From Siderastrea siderea (lineage: Eukaryota > Cnidaria > Anthozoa > Scleractinia > Rhizangiidae), in contig OZ034968.1 of the NCBI GenBank assembly GCA_964030785.1, forward strand, positions 53,758,230 through 53,822,229: 64,000 bases of DNA, in the 5' to 3' direction. Below the pieces are notes generated by a model. It had not been told where the DNA came from. It worked only from the letters and a program-made list of their open reading frames with translations, and did no database searches. The stretch's first letter is position 1. Each line of letters starts with the position of its first letter. Of this stretch, positions 35,429 through 46,932 are shown one piece after another. The translations under genes and the position numbers were made by a program.

Positions 35429-35862
35429 TCCCTTTCGTAAATGGTCGTTGCCATTTTTAAGACACTTGGAAAATTTTTGAAATGTTATTGCAAGTTTTTC
35501 TACTAAAAAGAGACTTTCACAACCCAGAATCGAACCGGGTCCTTTCGTATGCTAATCTCTTTCCGTTACCACTACACTAACACGCCAACCCGCCACAACT
35601 TCGAAAATTGAATTATATATTATAACTAACTGGTCTTCATAACTGATACATCTATAATAAATCACCCTAGCCCTTTCCCGAACTTTCAACGTAAATTCAA
35701 CTTGAGCTTAAACTTCGTTCTTTCGTAGACTATTTAAAAATTTATTTGTTGTCTAATGGTAACTTAATCCAAAGCATATATTACATATACACTGACTAAA
35801 GGCTTGGTTACCAATGGTGACATCGACAGTCAAAAATGGCAACGACCGCTTATGAAAGGGAA
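35429..35862 (-). mobile_element. TIR element carrying a tRNA-like Pol III promoter (copy 2)
   Basis: The ends TTCCCTTTCGTAAATGGTCG and CAACGACCGCTTATGAAAGG are inverted. On the minus strand, 35593 to 35523 is tRNA-like: TTAGTGTAGTGGTAAC (A box) and CCGGTTCGATTCTGGG (B box with a paired TΨC-like arm). The layout between the boxes, ending GAAAGG before the TΨC arm, recalls tRNA-Val. This copy preserves the tRNA part better than copy 1 at 13193-13618. ATT lies next to both ends, a possible 3-bp target duplication. Confidence 0.72.
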
Positions 35863-36823
35863 TTAGGCTTCGGCGAATAATTGTTAAATAATATAAACCG
35901 ACATGTCTGTTTTCTGCTCGAATTAGTTTCGACAGACATCAAATTAACAAAATGAACTACAAGAACAGAATTCCCACAAAACGATTACATCTAAGAAGTT
36001 AGATAAATTTCGACAGCCATCAACTAAATCAACTGCGAAAAGATAATTTCGCAAAGAAGGGATTGTGTCCAACGAGGCAGCAGAATCACTTGACAACTTT
36101 TAGACGAACAGAGAAAAGATATTTGTGAAAGTGCGCCAATCGGTATACCAAAACTAACTTAAAATTATTATCGCTATTTTATGTGAATTCATGATCACTT
36201 GTAATTCGCTGTCACATCTAAGACCGAAAAAAAGTTTTTTCTTGCATCAGTGGTTCAAGATCACGAAAATTCTAAATAACCATTATCATGAAAACAAAGT
36301 CCAGTTCAGAACATGGAAATTACCATTAAGATAACATTACTAATTTCGAGATAATATAACAATATTTATTATTAAGTGACGTTCGCACAGTTACATACAA
36401 TTATGTTCTACCAGCTTGCTTTGTGAACAAATTTTCTTTCAATAAAACGTTTGACATTTTTACGATTGACAACTCTGGTTATTTCAATTGCGACCGAGAC
36501 GGTACTAAATTTTAAATAATGCTCAAATTTCATTCAAATCCTGTTTAAAACCACCAGTTTCCAAGACATTCTAAAAATGCAGCTGACAACGTTTAACAGC
36601 TGGAGACCAAGCTATGGTTATTAATTCCAAATTATATGTCTGTGACGCCGGTCCGCATTAGCACTTGTCGTTGTTTTACGTCGCAGAACAAGGAACCTCT
36701 GTAAGGGGATTCTTGCTCAGAATAGTGCTCTACGACAGCAAGGCAAACTTAACGTGGAATCAACTGGTTCCTTAACTGCTATTAGAGTAAAGCTGATCAT
36801 CAAAATCAAGCCGACTTGATAAA
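35863..36823 (+). promoter_or_regulatory. Duplicated 5' flank of gene C
   Basis: Paralogous to 23640-24907 (see gene B flank), with the shared TTAAGTGACGTTCG, GGTACTAAATTTTAAATAAT and TTTCCAAGACATT blocks. Small indels only. Confidence 0.6.
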
Positions 36824-37641
36824 ATGCGTCATTTGGTAGAAAGCCAGCCCTCGAATTTCCAGAGTGAGGTATTTACCATGCGCATTGCTGCAGCACTGTT
36901 AGGTAAGTAAGAAAACTATAGACAGTCCAAGCGTTTTTGTTTTGTTTTTGGTTTTTTGGTTTTTTTGCGCATGGCTATTTAATACTTCATACAAACATAA
37001 ACCAGTGTTCAGAATGCATTCGAAATTCAACAGGATACCGACGAGGAAACATCATCTTTGCTGGACACAACTTGCTGCATTACAATTAACAAATGTCGCA
37101 CAGTGTGTCATGATTGTTAAAAGTTACACGAAGCAAATAACAGCTACAGGCGTCGAACGTTGTTGATCTGGGTGGAACTTTTCTCTATCTGCGATCAATT
37201 TTAGACTACTTTTGTTTAGACTACTTGTTTTAACAGTCCGATACCAAGCCAAAATGCTGCCAAATTAAAAGGTTACATAAGAAAATTCGCAAGGTAAACA
37301 TGCGATGGAGCTACCCTGCTAGCAGAGAACCCTTTTCCTTTGTATTCGCTGAGCTGACGGGCGGGAGGAAAAGGGGCCTCTGCCCTGGGTCGAAACTCGC
37401 TTTGATTCAACCGCCGTCCATGGTCGTGGACGGCAGTTTCCGAAACGCATGCGCCCAGCATTAGGGAGCTTAAGATGCAGACGTTTTCGCGGTGACGGCG
37501 ACGTGACAACCGGGGTGAACTGGGTCTGAGGTTGCCGTTCTCCCGCCAAAATTTAAGTTGGTTAAGATTGTGAAGACGGCGGCGGCGACTTCGTCGAGTC
37601 TGTTGTTGTGCTCGTCGTTTTTCGACTTTTTCTGTCTCGGT

Positions 37642-39028
37642 ATGGCCACGTTTGAAGAGTTCCGCCTGCTCCTCCTCCTTTATCACGACGCTAAGCTTAT
37701 TGGTGATGAAGAATTCGTTCTCCTGTATGACATGTTTCCGTCGAAAAATCCCAGTTTTCCATACCACGAGTACGCTCGCTTTGATTTGGATACCATGAGT
37801 GAAGCAGACTGCAAAGCAGACTTCAGGTTTGAGAAGAAAGACCTTCCTGTCCTAGCTGAGGCCTTACAGATTCCGCCATCCTTTAAACTAAACCAAGGAA
37901 GCATAGTAGATGGAATGGAACGCCTTTGTATGCTTCTAAGACGGCTTGCTTACCCGTGCAGATTTGGTGATATGGTGCCTCGTTTCGGCTGTCCGGTACC
38001 CGTGATAAGCATGGCCACAAATCATGTCATCGATTTTATTTACAACATCCACGGACATCGAATAACTCGCTGGAATGACGCTTTGCTAAACCCGCATGCA
38101 CTGGAAACGTATGCTCAATCAGTTAAAGGGAAAGGCGCTGCACTCCAGAATTGTTTTGATTTTGTAGATGGGACAGTGCGGCCCATTGCTAGACCAGATG
38201 AGCATCAGAGATTGATGTATAATGGACATAAACGGGTACATGCCCTAAAATTCCAGTCTGTTGCGTTACCAAATGGACTGATTGCAAACCTTTATGGCCC
38301 CGTAGGTAAGGACGGATTTCAACTTGCCATTATTTATAAATGATCAATATTAATTTTTCGAAGAGGAAAACCAAAAGGTGGGTGTAAACATCATTTTCGT
38401 TGGGTAGCATCAACTGGTATGTTTTCATTCAAGAGCCAGCTTGACACTGGTAAAATCTATATCAACCACATTATAAAAAAGAGCCATCAATGTTTACGTT
38501 TCGTCTCGTCACGCAATCTTGCGCGACAAAATGCAAGGATATGTGGGTTACTTATTATATGAAACAAACCTGACATTTTAAAATTTTCTTCCAGAGGGCA
38601 AAAGGCACGATGCTGGAATGCTTGCAGAATCTGGACTCCTGCAGGACTTGGAACGTTATGCATTTTCCACGGGAGGCCAGCCTATGTGTATTTTTTTTTT
38701 TTTTTTTTAAATTTATGGAGATCCTGCATATCCCCTTAGAGGTCACCTCCAAGGACCATTCCAAGGTGCAGCTCTCACACCCCAGATGGAGATGTTCAAT
38801 GCATCTATGAGCTCTGTCCGAGTGTCAGTCGAATGGCTGTTTGGTGACATTTTAAACTATTTTAAATTCATTGATTTTAAAAAGAATTTAAAAATCGGCT
38901 TAAGCAGTATCGGTAAAACATATGTTGTATGTGCACTCCTGCGAAATGCTCTAACATGTCTCTATGGTAATCTGACGTCAGAATTTTTTGAACTTGACCC
39001 TCCCAGCCTCCAGGATTACTTTAGATGA
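37642..39028 (+). pseudogene. Harbinger DDE transposase (DDE_Tnp_4 type), one intron, premature stop
   Basis: Exons 37642-38305 and 38595-39028; the intron has GTAAGG and CTTCCAG and is phase 1. The start is the ATG giving MATFEEFRLL; the frame is open upstream to 37558, but that part is low in complexity. The catalytic triad is recognisable: D176 in FDFVDGT, the second D in YGDPAYP, and E in VSVEWLFGD. Between MCI and YGDPAYP an in-frame 21-base insertion of T18AAA adds a phenylalanine run and a TAA stop (38708-38710); the frame resumes and is open to the stop at 39028. Total ~365 codons, close to family length. The protein cuts and rejoins element ends in the nucleus, normally with the Myb-like partner. 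This copy would be truncated before the second catalytic residue. Confidence 0.88.
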
Positions 39029-39731
39029 GTTGGGGAAATTCAGTGACAATGGAAGGGCTACTGCTCATTATTCTGGGCAAAACTGTTGTCACTTGTCATA
39101 CAGGAGAATACACTCACGAGGTGTACTGTCAAAGCTACAACATCTTTAATATAAAGTTGAACAAGTTGTGAAACATTAAATACTCCATGTCTCTAATTTC
39201 TTTATCCGTATAAAATAAATCATTTTACAGTTTCCTCCTCTCGCCAAGTTAGACTCTTTGAATGATTTTATCATGTGACCTAATGCATGAAATTATGCAT
39301 AATGAGTAAAAGAAAGCAAATAACAAATATAAACTCAACAAGACTGGTAATGTTGAGGCTCAATGTGCAACAGTTCGGTTTTGTAGAGGCTCAAAAACTG
39401 TAAAAAAATTCTGGGGATTTCTGTGGAAAAAAGGAGCTGAATGCCAAGCAACAGTTTCCCACAGCAATCCTATCATTTGTTTTGCAAGCCTGCCATGTTA
39501 TCCTTAACTTCTGGCATTCTTTGAGTTATAGCCCACGCCTTTAGGGAGAGGCTGGTCAGCTGATAGAATCATGCACAGCACTAATTAAGACTGGGAAGAA
39601 TTACTTTGAATAAAATACTTAGTTCAACTCAACACTTTTTAACTATCCTTTGCACAGAACTGGAATAATGAAACTACAAGAATGCAACATCGTGTAAAAC
39701 CACTAATAAGTGACAAGTCTTTAAGCAACTG

Positions 39732-40663
39732 TTAATGCTTTTCCTTCGGGGCCAACCTCTCAATCAGGGCTAGCAAAGCCTGTGACTGCTGCTGTTGCTG
39801 GTTCAACATGGACTGCATAAATTGTAGCTGTTGCTGTTGCTGTTTTTGCTGCTGCTTCTGCTGCTCCTCTTGCTGTTGTTGAATGATCTTTAACATGTCT
39901 TGCTGCATTTTAGTATGCTGCTCGGATAAATGAGAACTTCTGACCTCCTCCTGCTTTCTCATTTCGATCTCATCTCTCCTCAACACCATCTCTTGATCTG
40001 CTTTCTTTTCTAGGTATCCAATGGCATCGCCCGTGCTTTTTCTGCTTTTCTTTGCTGGAGTCACTCCATTACTTTTCTCAACCCGTTTCTGAGTTTGCCC
40101 CATTGTCTCCATTGCTTTGAACCGCATTTCCTCAGCTGTTGCCTTCTCTTGTTGAAGACTCTGCCGTTTATCTGCATTTGAGGGCTTATTTTTTGCTTCT
40201 TCTTCTTTTTCACAGAGCTCCTCCAGTAGAGTATCTATTTCTTGCACCTCTGGACTAATACCACTTGGCCTTTCTTCCTCCCTATTCTTGGCTTTGAATT
40301 TGGACATAAGAAGATTGAATCTGTCTCTCAATGACCGTTTATTAACATAGAATTTAGGATCTGTAAGGCTGTTGAGTCTTGCAGCAATCTGATCCCACAA
40401 CTTTCCTCTCTCTGGCATACTTGTCCAATACTCCGACAAATTTATGCGTAGCATTGTTAAATTTCTTATTGTTTTGCTTCATTCTTTATTGTTATGCTTT
40501 TGTACAGTATTGTTATGTGAAGTGAATACAATACAATGCCATGCATAAATTTGTCGGAGTATTGGACAACCCTCCTCTCTGGGCTACCCTTTCTGGTTTC
40601 ATACAGATCAGATGCTCTGACATCTCTCAAAAACAATGTGTCATGCTCGTTTGTCCACCCCAT
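39732..40663 (-). pseudogene. Harbinger Myb/SANT-like DNA-binding partner, split by a 149-bp insertion
   Basis: The start at 40663 gives MGWTNEHDTLFLRDVRASD; the first Trp-containing helix of the Myb-like domain ends at GSPER. A palindromic insertion (40421-40569) follows. The frame then resumes with ERGKLWDQIAARLNSL, VNKRSLRDRF and KNREEERPSGISPE, the second half of the domain. The C-terminal half is charged with a poly-Gln region (QQQQEEQQKQQQ) and probably coiled coil. In this superfamily the Myb-like protein carries the transposase into the nucleus and binds the TIRs. As it stands the reading frame is broken in genomic DNA; removal as an intron is possible (see findings). Confidence 0.82.
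40421..40569. mobile_element. 149-bp palindromic MITE inside the Myb-like gene
   Basis: The termini TTGTCCAATACTCCGACAAA / TTTGTCGGAGTATTGGACAA are perfect inverted copies extending over 27 bp (inner end ATTTATGC/GCATAAAT). The flanks repeat imperfectly CCTCTCTCTGG / CCTCCTCTCTGGG, possibly a diverged ~10-bp target duplication. No ORF. Confidence 0.8.
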
Positions 40664-42557
40664 TGCGCTGAAAAAGGAATCAGAGATTTTTTTTCAAAAA
40701 TGCACCTTAAATATTATAAGAAAAGTGGAAATAAGAAATGCAGACAATTTTCAGACAGTCAGGAATTTTGTGATTGGAACATAATTTTGTCTGGCTTTAA
40801 GCTACACTAATCACAATTATACCATGGGCGCCAAGTGGCCTGCCTGTATAATTGAAAATATATCAACAAACCAAGTGGGAAAAATATGAGAGAAGATCAG
40901 GTAGAATCCCCCTTATTGTGCTAAGAACCACTCTTTAATGCATCTATAAAAGGACTTTACCCCTCAGGTAAGAAAAGAAAAAGCCAGACATGACAAAATA
41001 CCATACTGCACATAAGTGGGATTTTACCTGACGTTCCCTCATATATTTCAAACTCAGTTTGTGTAATATAATTTGCAATATCAGATACGTACAAACAGCA
41101 AAACAACAGCTAAATGCACTTGTCATCAGCTTCCACAAAGGGAGGGGGTAGGGGGAGGGAACCCTAGGCTGGCATGGAAATTTATTGTCCATTTCAAAGA
41201 TCTTGAATTTTCCCACCATTGGGGAATTTATTTTAGCAAAGTCCCCAGTATTTTAGGAGCAAGCCAAGCACCCAACAAGACTTGGAGATGCATGTCATTT
41301 TAGTTCTTCAGACAGTTCGCCAATGGTCGTTTTTGACCGGTGGGGGTCTATTTCATGCCTAAAAACTAACAGATGGATTTTAACACCTACCTTTTCATTC
41401 TCCCTGCAATCTTTCCATCAATTGAGCAAAAACACAACTTGCTCCTGAACTCCTCTCGCCTTACTAGAAGCAATTAGTTCCACATTTTTCTCCTGAGAGT
41501 TGCAGGGGCATCATAAATTCAAGCCCCCATATTTTCCCTACCACAGTGGTTTTGATTTGTTCAGTGGCAAAGTTCCCACAGTCCCCAATTTTCCCACATA
41601 TGGCCTGGGTCCCCCCCCCCCCCCTGGGAAGCCGAGGAGGACAAGTGCATAACATTCCATATTCGAGATTTATTATAAGAATAGTCTCTTAGTTTCCTTG
41701 AGTTAAAACAGAGCCTTCGCATGCAAGGCTAAAGTGCTTGTTTGCTAGAGACCAGTAACAATGCATAATATTCCATATTCAAAAATTGATCAATATAGGA
41801 AGACTCTTGGTTTCATTGAGCTAAACTTAGCCTTCACCAGCGAGGCTAAGCCGCTGGTTTGTAGAGGGCAGTACAAAACATTTCTGATTTAAATCCACAG
41901 CATTCCATTAAAGTACATCTTTATGATATGCACATGTCCCAACCGTGTATCAAAGAGCTAGCAGATGGCTAAGTAAGACTTCAGAAGGAAGGTGAACTTT
42001 ATCTTTCTCTTTAACAGTCCATGACTCCCACGCAAAGGCGTTTAGCATTGGCCTTGGGATATTTCAAGATGTAACTACGAATATAGAAGACGCATAGGAG
42101 CAAACAAGATTTTCATTTCAAGTTAGAAATTCGTTGAGAACTTATCACAATAAAAAGTCAATGGTCAATCTTACTTGGACTGTTTTGACTTCACTGAAGA
42201 AGTACATGTGGACGCAGATGTGGACAAATTGTCTCTAGCTTCAGCCATAATTATTTTGATAGTCTAAGTAAAGAGCAAAAAGATCGCTTGAGTTGTTTGG
42301 CACATCATGAGATGATCTGTGTAAAATGTAATAACGCAATAACTCACAAAAAAGCGAACAAATTTAGATTAAATGACGGGAAATAACTGCATACTTACTC
42401 ACGTTGTCACCGCGACGGCAAAACCTCGGATTTCACGTCGCCGACGTCAGGGCGACGGCAGGAACATTAAAAATCGCATGCGCAGTCGATCTCGCCCCAA
42501 TCCTAATCGGTCTTCACGTCGCCGTCACCGCGAAAACGTCTGCATCTTAAGCTCCCT

Positions 42558-44200
42558 ATTGTTCGCTGACCGTGACTTGAGCCCACTATGTCTTGCGCAT
42601 TCCTATACAGTTATTCTGCTGTCATTTGTTGAGCCTACATAGTAACATGCCGTCCTGGAAAAGAGAACTGAACTCGTGAAGAATAACAACATTTACTTTC
42701 TCTCGTTTTTGTTAACATGGACGACGGAAAGATAACAAATCGAAAGAAGAAGCTCTAAGAAATACTCTACAATTTAAGCAATGGAATTTAGAGCTTTTAG
42801 AGAGAAGAAAACATCTGTCAAGGTGAAGGACAATCTTCCATCTCCAAAGATTCAGTTTCGAGTGCGGACTTTCTGGGAAATGCTCCAGCACTTCTACGAG
42901 TCTACGGTAGAGTAAATTACACATTTGATTGTAAATTTGTATCGAAATGGCTTTTTAATTGAGGGATTTTTCATATTCCTTACAGTTGAAAAACGTGCAC
43001 AGTTCGCATCACTAAATGCTCTTCAAAATAACTTGCACATCGAGCGAAATCGCTTGCGCGTAGCTTCCCTCGAAGAAAGAATTGAAAGCGTTTGCTGTTC
43101 AGAAGCAAGTAAAGGTGTGTTTTCATAAATGTATAATTTAGAAAAGCTTGCTGTCTCTTCTTCTGTGTATCTTTATTCATAAAATTTCGAAAAATAGTAA
43201 CCTCACCTAAACAGATACAAATCCTCGGTTGTGGTTTGATTCACGCGCGAGACAACATGAGAAATCTCTTACGGAAATTTTCAAAATTTTGAATTTGAGA
43301 TTGTATTTTTGGCTAATTCTTGATTGACAACTGGTGTATTTTATTTAAAAGTTAGAAATTGTAACTATTCTAGGTCAAGTGAGTTTTGTTTATTCGAGCC
43401 TATAAATTGTCCTTTCGTACTGCACGTGGGGTTGTTTATTACCAACTGCTAATTTAGTGAAGTGATCAAAAAACACGCGGCCGTCAATGGCGGGTTAAAA
43501 TTCTCTTTGATTCCTGAAGTTGTGGTCATGTTAAAAAAGCTTCCTTGTCCAGATAACTTGAATTATTATTCAACAAATTGTCACTATGCCCATGTATGGT
43601 AAGGAAGCCCTCAATATCTGTCATCCTACATGACAGATATCCTGCGATATACGTAAATGACCATATTTGGAAGTGCACTGCAGATTTTCTTTCATTGCTA
43701 GTTTGGCGGCCATTTTGAAAAGCGAGGCAGTTTTAGCAGTGTTCTCCGTAAATTTTAACTCTCTGGAAGAAACTTTCCACGATTAAATGCTCTCAAAATG
43801 TCAACAAGTATGTGCTTCAGCTCACAAAGATATCCAGCGGTTGACTTGGAATTTTCATGGTGAGAACTCAACCAAGAAAATGCTATTGTGATTGCGAAAG
43901 AAGCAGCACACTTGCTCACGGAAAGTTGTAAAGACTAAAGTTGAAAAGATTTTAATTCACAGGGAAGGGAGAGGACTTATTCTCGGTAAGGTAGCAATAT
44001 TTTTTACTTTGTCTTGTCATTTCCAAACATGAGTTTGTAAATAAGTCTTTTTAAGTGAACGGTAGTAAACTTCGATTTCTTGAAGTTCTGTTTTGATTTT
44101 AAGTAAGCTTTATGTGTTGCTAGCTTTGAGCGTTTTTATCATAGAGCCGTAGTTTTTCTCGTTCTGAAAATGGTAGTCGATGGGAATTTGTTGAATAATA
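42558..44200. other. Remainder of the outer TIR element, with one candidate exon
   Basis: At 42986-43114 a 129-base stretch reads EKRAQFASLN, then RLRVASLEERIESVCCSE, between a good acceptor (TTCCTTACAG) and a donor (AAAG|GTGTGT). It is phase 1 at both ends. No matching neighbouring exons are convincing. GGCGGCCATTTTGAAAA near 43700 is a common promoter-like word in such repeats. The rest has no gene. Confidence 0.3.
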
Positions 44201-44315
44201 AAACAATTATCCTGCTCAATCTTGCGGAATATCCCCTGATTTAGCCAACTCGGCCTACGGCCTCGTCGGCTAAGTATCAGGTGATATTCCGCGCGATTTC
44301 GCAGGATAATTGTTA
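44201..44315. repeat. Foldback hairpin within the outer element
   Basis: AACAATTATCCTGC (44202 on) pairs with GCAGGATAATTGTT (to 44314). Inner pairs CGGAATATC/GATATTCCG and CCTGAT/ATCAGG surround a GCCTACGGC loop stem. Confidence 0.7.
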
Positions 44316-44957
44316 AATAACCGCAGATTAGACAACAACTTTCTCTAGAAAAACTGTCTACTTTTTTTAGGGGAGTTTTTGGTGCGCCAGTTGAGAAAGG
44401 TGGGAGTCGTCAGCTGATCACGTGCTAAAAGCATCGCTTGACAGTTCGGTCGCTAAGTAACCGTGGCACATGCTCAACACAGTTGATTTCGACCCAGGGC
44501 AGAGGTCCCTTTTCCTCCCGCCCGTCAGCTCAGCGAATACAAAGGAAAAGGGGCCTCTGCTAGCAGGGAAGCGATGGAGCACGACGTTCAAGGCCACGAC
44601 TCAAAGAATTATTGGCTCATAAATTTTAGACTAGCTGGAAAAAAAAGTAATTTAGTGAATCAGATACCGAAACCGAAACCCCATCCATCTACAAGAGCAA
44701 AAAATGCTGTGACAAATTTTCTTTGACAAATGACTTTGACCGCGCATACGGGTAAGCAAATTATCTATGACAAATGTCCTTGAGCTTGTGTCACCAATGG
44801 CATCAAGCACTCAAGCGGGGAAAGCAGTGAAGTTGCAAAAAGTAAATGGGAAAAGTCATCCAAAAATAAATGGCTCATTTTTCAAGTAAAAGTTAGTTTT
44901 ATTATAGTATGTGTCTCAGCGGTAGTACTTTTATTAAGACAGGCAGCTGAAAATTAA

Positions 44958-45070
44958 TTAATTAATTAATTAAACACTTTTATAGCGCTCACATCTACTA
45001 GTTGTTCGTGGCGCTTTACAACAATATTAAAAACAATAATTTTATAATAATAAATATATAAAAATAGAAA
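44958..45070 (-). repeat. Retroposon 3' end with (TTAA)n run
   Basis: (ATTA)n at 44958-44982 abuts TTTTATAGCGCTCAC and GGCGCTTTACAAC, the same arrangement as 13787-13885 read on the minus strand. Confidence 0.5.
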
Positions 45071-46932
45071 TAAGAAGATATAAAACCTTAAACTCTAATA
45101 ATAAATTAAACCATTATTAATAGATATCCTAAAAAGGTAGGTCTTAAATTGTTTTTTAAAAGTAGAAACACTGCAAAGCAGAAAGAGATACTGGGTTCAT
45201 GTAGGCCAAAGGAGAAGAAGGCTCGTAGTATTCGGAGTGTTGTGATGCTTTGAAAAGCACTGAAATCGACTGAAACAGCTTAATCGCTGGCTAAAGCTTC
45301 ATAACACCCCAAAAATGCACGAAGCAAGAGTCTTGGATCTACTTTTCCACAAATCTTTGTCAAATTTCTTTGACGACTCTATACACGAATAACTTTCTGT
45401 GACAAATGAATACGGACACGCCAATTTTCATTTGTCACGCAAGATGGAACAAATTTTTCTCATTACGGCCAAGCAAATAAATTTTCATCGAAAATTTGCT
45501 TCTGTTTAACCATTAATTCCATTCAAACATTTTCTTAGGTTATTTCTTCTTTGGCGACAACTTCCTCTCTACGTTATCGCCGATTTCAACACCAAACTAC
45601 AACAAATACTTTCTCCTTTCTTTTCCGCGAGCACATTATGCATTTGCGTAATGTAAATTCCGTTGTAAATTCCGTTTTTTGTTAAAATTATTTGGCTAGG
45701 TTCCTAACGACAATTACAGGGCTTGACAGTTTGGGGAGAATTTGTCCATGGCGTCAGCTATACTTCTTCCTTACTAAAATTAGCCAATCATTAAAGAGAA
45801 CTGAGTTGATTAGTGTAAAAGATAGTAAGCGAAATTTTGTTCGAAGCAAACCACTACAGATTTGGACAAAACTTCCTATACCATCTGTTTACATATGTAA
45901 CATTTGGTTTCAAACCATCAGTCAATTCAAAACCTGTGTACAAGTAGATTCTTTCGTTTGCTTCACGTTGTAGACTAGCGCGTATAAACGACTTGTGCTT
46001 GTTTTCCTAATTTGTGGTGTTTCAATCATTTTACATTAGTAAGTCTGCCTCATAAAATACGCCAATCGACAGTTAGCCAAAACACAACTAATGATTTGTC
46101 ATTGACGTATTTAACACCGTTTTTGACGTATGAAAGAAATAAATAATTAGTAGAACAAAATAGGAAAAATAATTAATAGAAAGTGACCGTAGGTTATAAA
46201 CGCCCACTTCGCGATCACCGCCAAGTAACCAGTGTGAATATAGCACTGATATCAAAACATGATTCTGAATAAAGATAAACACGCCGTTAGAATCTTGGGA
46301 AATTAGTAAAGAGGGCGAAGTCGTCGCTCCACGCTCAAACACCTTAAAGCTAGTCCTATAACGTAATCGTCAAATCAACAAGTTGTCTCGAACTCTAAAA
46401 TCGAACAAATCGGTTTAAAAATCAACGAGTAAAAGCAGAAAAATTAAAAAGACTTACTAGTATATCCTCCTGTGCCGCTTTTACTATCCTCCGTCGATCA
46501 AATAACAAAATTCCAGCTAACATCATGAACCCGTTCAGTTCGCTTCGTGTATTTACTAGTTAAAACTAGCGTACTCATGACCTTGTCCTCTCTTAGTAAG
46601 TTCCCGGTCACTGGCATCCACCATTTTCGTCTCCAGAGCCTTCGGTCGTTGTTTTTTGGCTGCGCAGGACAAAAACTACAAGAGCACTGGGGTCCAGATG
46701 GGACTGACATCCACGTTCCCAACGTCTCGTACCAGTTCTACTCTGAGGACCGACATCTTTTCCGTTTTGCCTCCCTATATAATCCGACTTCGTCGGTTAA
46801 TTAAAAAGCTCAGACGGGAGGCTAAGGGACTGGATGTCGATTGTGCTTAGAAATCATATAAAATCAAATAATTAAACTTCCTTGAGTTTATTTTTGCTTC
46901 CTAAACAAATTTTACTCAATTTCCTTTTTCAG
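45071..46932. other. Gene C intron 1, right part
   Basis: Parts of 44580-45800 align with gene B intron 1 (25290-25680; shared GGCTTGACAGTTTG and GGCGTCAGCTA words). 46480-46860 has overlapping frames on both strands and looks like a dispersed repeat, but only one copy is in view. No gene is supported. Confidence 0.4.

Larger units (their letters stand above)
37463..42557. mobile_element. PIF/Harbinger transposon, nested, two genes
   Basis: The termini AGGGAGCTTAAGATGCAGAC and its inverse are near-perfect for over 40 bp (through CGTTTTCGCGGTGACGGCGACGTGA), flanked by ATT on both sides (37460-37462, 42558-42560). The 3-bp duplication fits PIF/Harbinger. It carries a plus-strand DDE transposase and a convergent minus-strand Myb-like gene, the standard two-gene set. 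Both genes are interrupted. 39029-39731 and 40664-42370 are AT-rich and without genes. Confidence 0.9.
37312..44570. mobile_element. 7.26 kb TIR transposon in gene C intron 1 with nested Harbinger
   Basis: The element begins TACCCTGCTAGCAGAG and ends CTCTGCTAGCAGGGAA. The ~86-bp terminal inverted repeats continue through AAAGGAAAAGGGG-like, GAGCTGACGGGCGGGAGGAA and CCTCTGCCCTGGGTCGAAA. A 10-bp direct repeat, GCGATGGAGC, flanks it (37302-37311 and 44571-44580). The paralogous intron of gene B around 25283 has a single copy of the matching site, without insertion. Ten-base duplications and long TIRs suggest a Mutator-like element, but no transposase of its own is seen in the ~2.16 kb that is not Harbinger, so the superfamily is inferred. 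Confidence 0.85.

Noticed and set aside
37319..37767. Arg-rich minus-strand ORFs at the Harbinger left end
   Set aside because: They run antisense through the terminal repeats and the transposase start; composition reflects the GC-rich TIR.
46547..46850. Overlapping 64-85-codon ORFs on both strands
   Set aside because: Open in several frames at once in what looks like a dispersed repeat within gene C intron 1; no domain.
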